This document shows, piece by piece, positions 6,802 to 7,353 of a DNA stretch of 7,353 nucleotides. The notes under the pieces are model-generated. The model worked only from the letters and a program-made list of their open reading frames with translations, was not told where the DNA came from and did not search any database. Every line of letters begins with the position of its first letter. Within the stretch, counting starts at the first letter, position 1. The position numbers and the translations under genes were made by a program. The stretch comes from Gammaproteobacteria bacterium. Its GTDB lineage: Bacteria > Pseudomonadota > Gammaproteobacteria > UBA6429 > Thiohalophilaceae. The stretch lies in the NCBI GenBank assembly GCA_029880425.1, contig JAOUOK010000075.1, positions 1-7,353 on the forward strand. Direction: 5' to 3'.

Positions 6802-7221
6802 ATGCTGCAAATATCCGCTAATGTAAGTCTTCCCGACAGCGAAATTGTGTTTAGTGCAATTCGAGCCCAGGGAGCGGGTGGACAAAATGTAAATAAAGTC
6901 TCTAGCGCGATGCATTTACGTTTTGATGTCGTTAATTCATCTTTACCTGACTTTTATAAAACAAGATTGCTTAAGTTAAAAGATAAACGGATTAATAAAG
7001 AAGGTGTTGTGATTATTAAAGCACAACGCCATCGCACACAGGATAAAAACCGTGTTGAAGCGCTTGAAAGATTACAGGACTTAATTAAAAGTGTTGCTAT
7101 TGTACAAAAGAAAAGAATAGCAACAAAACCAGGTCGTTCGGCAAAGTCCAAGCGCATGGATGAAAAAACAAAACGTGGCATAGATAAACAATTACGCCGT
7201 AAGGTATCAGGTTATGACTAA
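6802..7221 (+). CDS. arfB: Alternative ribosome-rescue factor ArfB (peptidyl-tRNA hydrolase, YaeJ family)
   Basis: The 139-residue product matches E. coli ArfB (140 residues) in length and end to end in layout. It begins MLQISANVSLPDSE and carries the release-factor catalytic signature RAQGAGGQNVNKVSSAMHLRF, with GGQ at residues 26-28. A helical linker leads into a Lys/Arg-rich tail (about 105-139). Known of the family: the tail enters the empty mRNA channel of a ribosome stalled on a broken message, while the GGQ loop hydrolyses peptidyl-tRNA in the peptidyl-transferase centre; it needs no stop codon and lacks the codon-reading domain of RF1/RF2. The start is well supported because residue 1 aligns with the E. 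coli start. It lies 18 bases after the barrel gene, in the same frame, with no clear Shine-Dalgarno site. Its role is general and probably unrelated to the envelope genes upstream. Confidence 0.95.
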   Translation: MLQISANVSLPDSEIVFSAIRAQGAGGQNVNKVSSAMHLRFDVVNSSLPDFYKTRLLKLKDKRINKEGVVIIKAQRHRTQDKNRVEALERLQDLIKSVAIVQKKRIATKPGRSAKSKRMDEKTKRGIDKQLRRKVSGYD

Positions 7222-7224
7222 AGG
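7220..7224 (+). promoter_or_regulatory. Probable ribosome-binding site of the last gene
   Basis: AAAGG overlaps the arfB stop codon and lies 12 bases before the ATG at 7237. The spacing is slightly long and the match moderate, but it supports this start and co-transcription with arfB. Confidence 0.5.
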
Positions 7225-7236
7225 TAATAAAAACTA

Positions 7237-7353
7237 ATGGATATCTTAAGCCAGGGCATATTAGGCGGTGTTCTTGCCCAGACAGTAGCTAAAAAAGAAG
7301 AAACAAAACTTGCTACGATAATTGGAATTTTTTCCGGGATAATTGCAGATGCA
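7237..7353 (+). CDS. N terminus of a probable YdjM/DUF457-family inner-membrane metal-dependent hydrolase (3' truncated)
   Basis: Only the first 39 codons are in the window. They begin MDILSQGILGGVLAQTVAKK and end with a hydrophobic segment (ATIIGIFSGIIADA). The opening M-D-x-x-(S/T)-Q-G-x-L-G-(A/G) pattern, followed about 20 residues later by a Gly-rich hydrophobic stretch ending in (A/P)D, is how I remember the start of YdjM-like membrane proteins annotated as metal-dependent hydrolases (PF04307). The reaction is not established for most members. The gene starts 15 bases after the arfB stop and is likely co-transcribed with it. Catalytic residues would lie beyond the window, so the assignment rests on the N-terminal pattern alone. 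Confidence 0.6.
   Translation, partial: MDILSQGILGGVLAQTVAKKEETKLATIIGIFSGIIADA

Noticed and set aside
6781..6804. Stop-codon read-through fusing the barrel protein to ArfB, since both are in the same frame with no stop in the 18-base gap
   Set aside because: One in three gene pairs share a frame. A fusion would put a cytosolic ribosome factor on an outer-membrane protein, and ArfB aligns with its E. coli relative exactly from the ATG at 6802.
7219..7240. Terminator between arfB and the last gene
   Set aside because: The 15-base gap (AAGGTAATAAAAACTA region) has no inverted repeat or T-run; it looks like an ordinary operon junction.

Overview
The window reads as chromosomal DNA from a moderately AT-rich gammaproteobacterium. 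The basis is the close ArfB (YaeJ) match to the E. coli protein, the Gram-negative outer-membrane architecture of the main gene, good Shine-Dalgarno sites, and a gene pair that I recall (from memory, not a search) from environmental gammaproteobacteria. All genes lie on the + strand and are tightly packed. There is no tRNA, rRNA, CRISPR array, insertion sequence or clear terminator, and no stretch over 300 bases lacks a gene.

Bases 2-1666 are the C-terminal end of a larger exported protein whose start lies upstream. The visible part holds an SdrD-B-like/prealbumin-like domain, a DUF11 (isopeptide/adhesin-repeat type) domain, a second SdrD-B-like domain with a textbook EF-hand-type calcium loop, and a C-terminal segment resembling a worn-down OmpA C-terminal-like domain. 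Its stop codon overlaps the start of the next gene by one base (TAATG), with a strong AAGGAGGG ribosome-binding site inside the upstream coding region, so the two are translationally coupled.

Bases 1666-6783 encode a 1705-residue outer-membrane protein. It has a signal peptide, three tandem OmpA-like peptidoglycan-binding domains at the N terminus, a periplasmic linker region with an Ig-like domain, and a very large C-terminal beta-barrel of roughly 860 residues. This order is the reverse of classical OmpA. The pair looks like a cell-envelope module in which a peptidoglycan-tethered giant barrel works with a large multidomain surface or periplasmic protein. Its function is not known to me, and it is the best candidate in the window for an undescribed system.

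Bases 6802-7221 encode ArfB, the GGQ-motif peptidyl-tRNA hydrolase that rescues stalled ribosomes. It follows the barrel gene by 18 bases without a convincing Shine-Dalgarno site. A promoter-like pair of hexamers would place transcription start almost on its ATG. From base 7237 to the window edge is the first 39 codons of what looks like a YdjM/DUF457-family inner-membrane protein.
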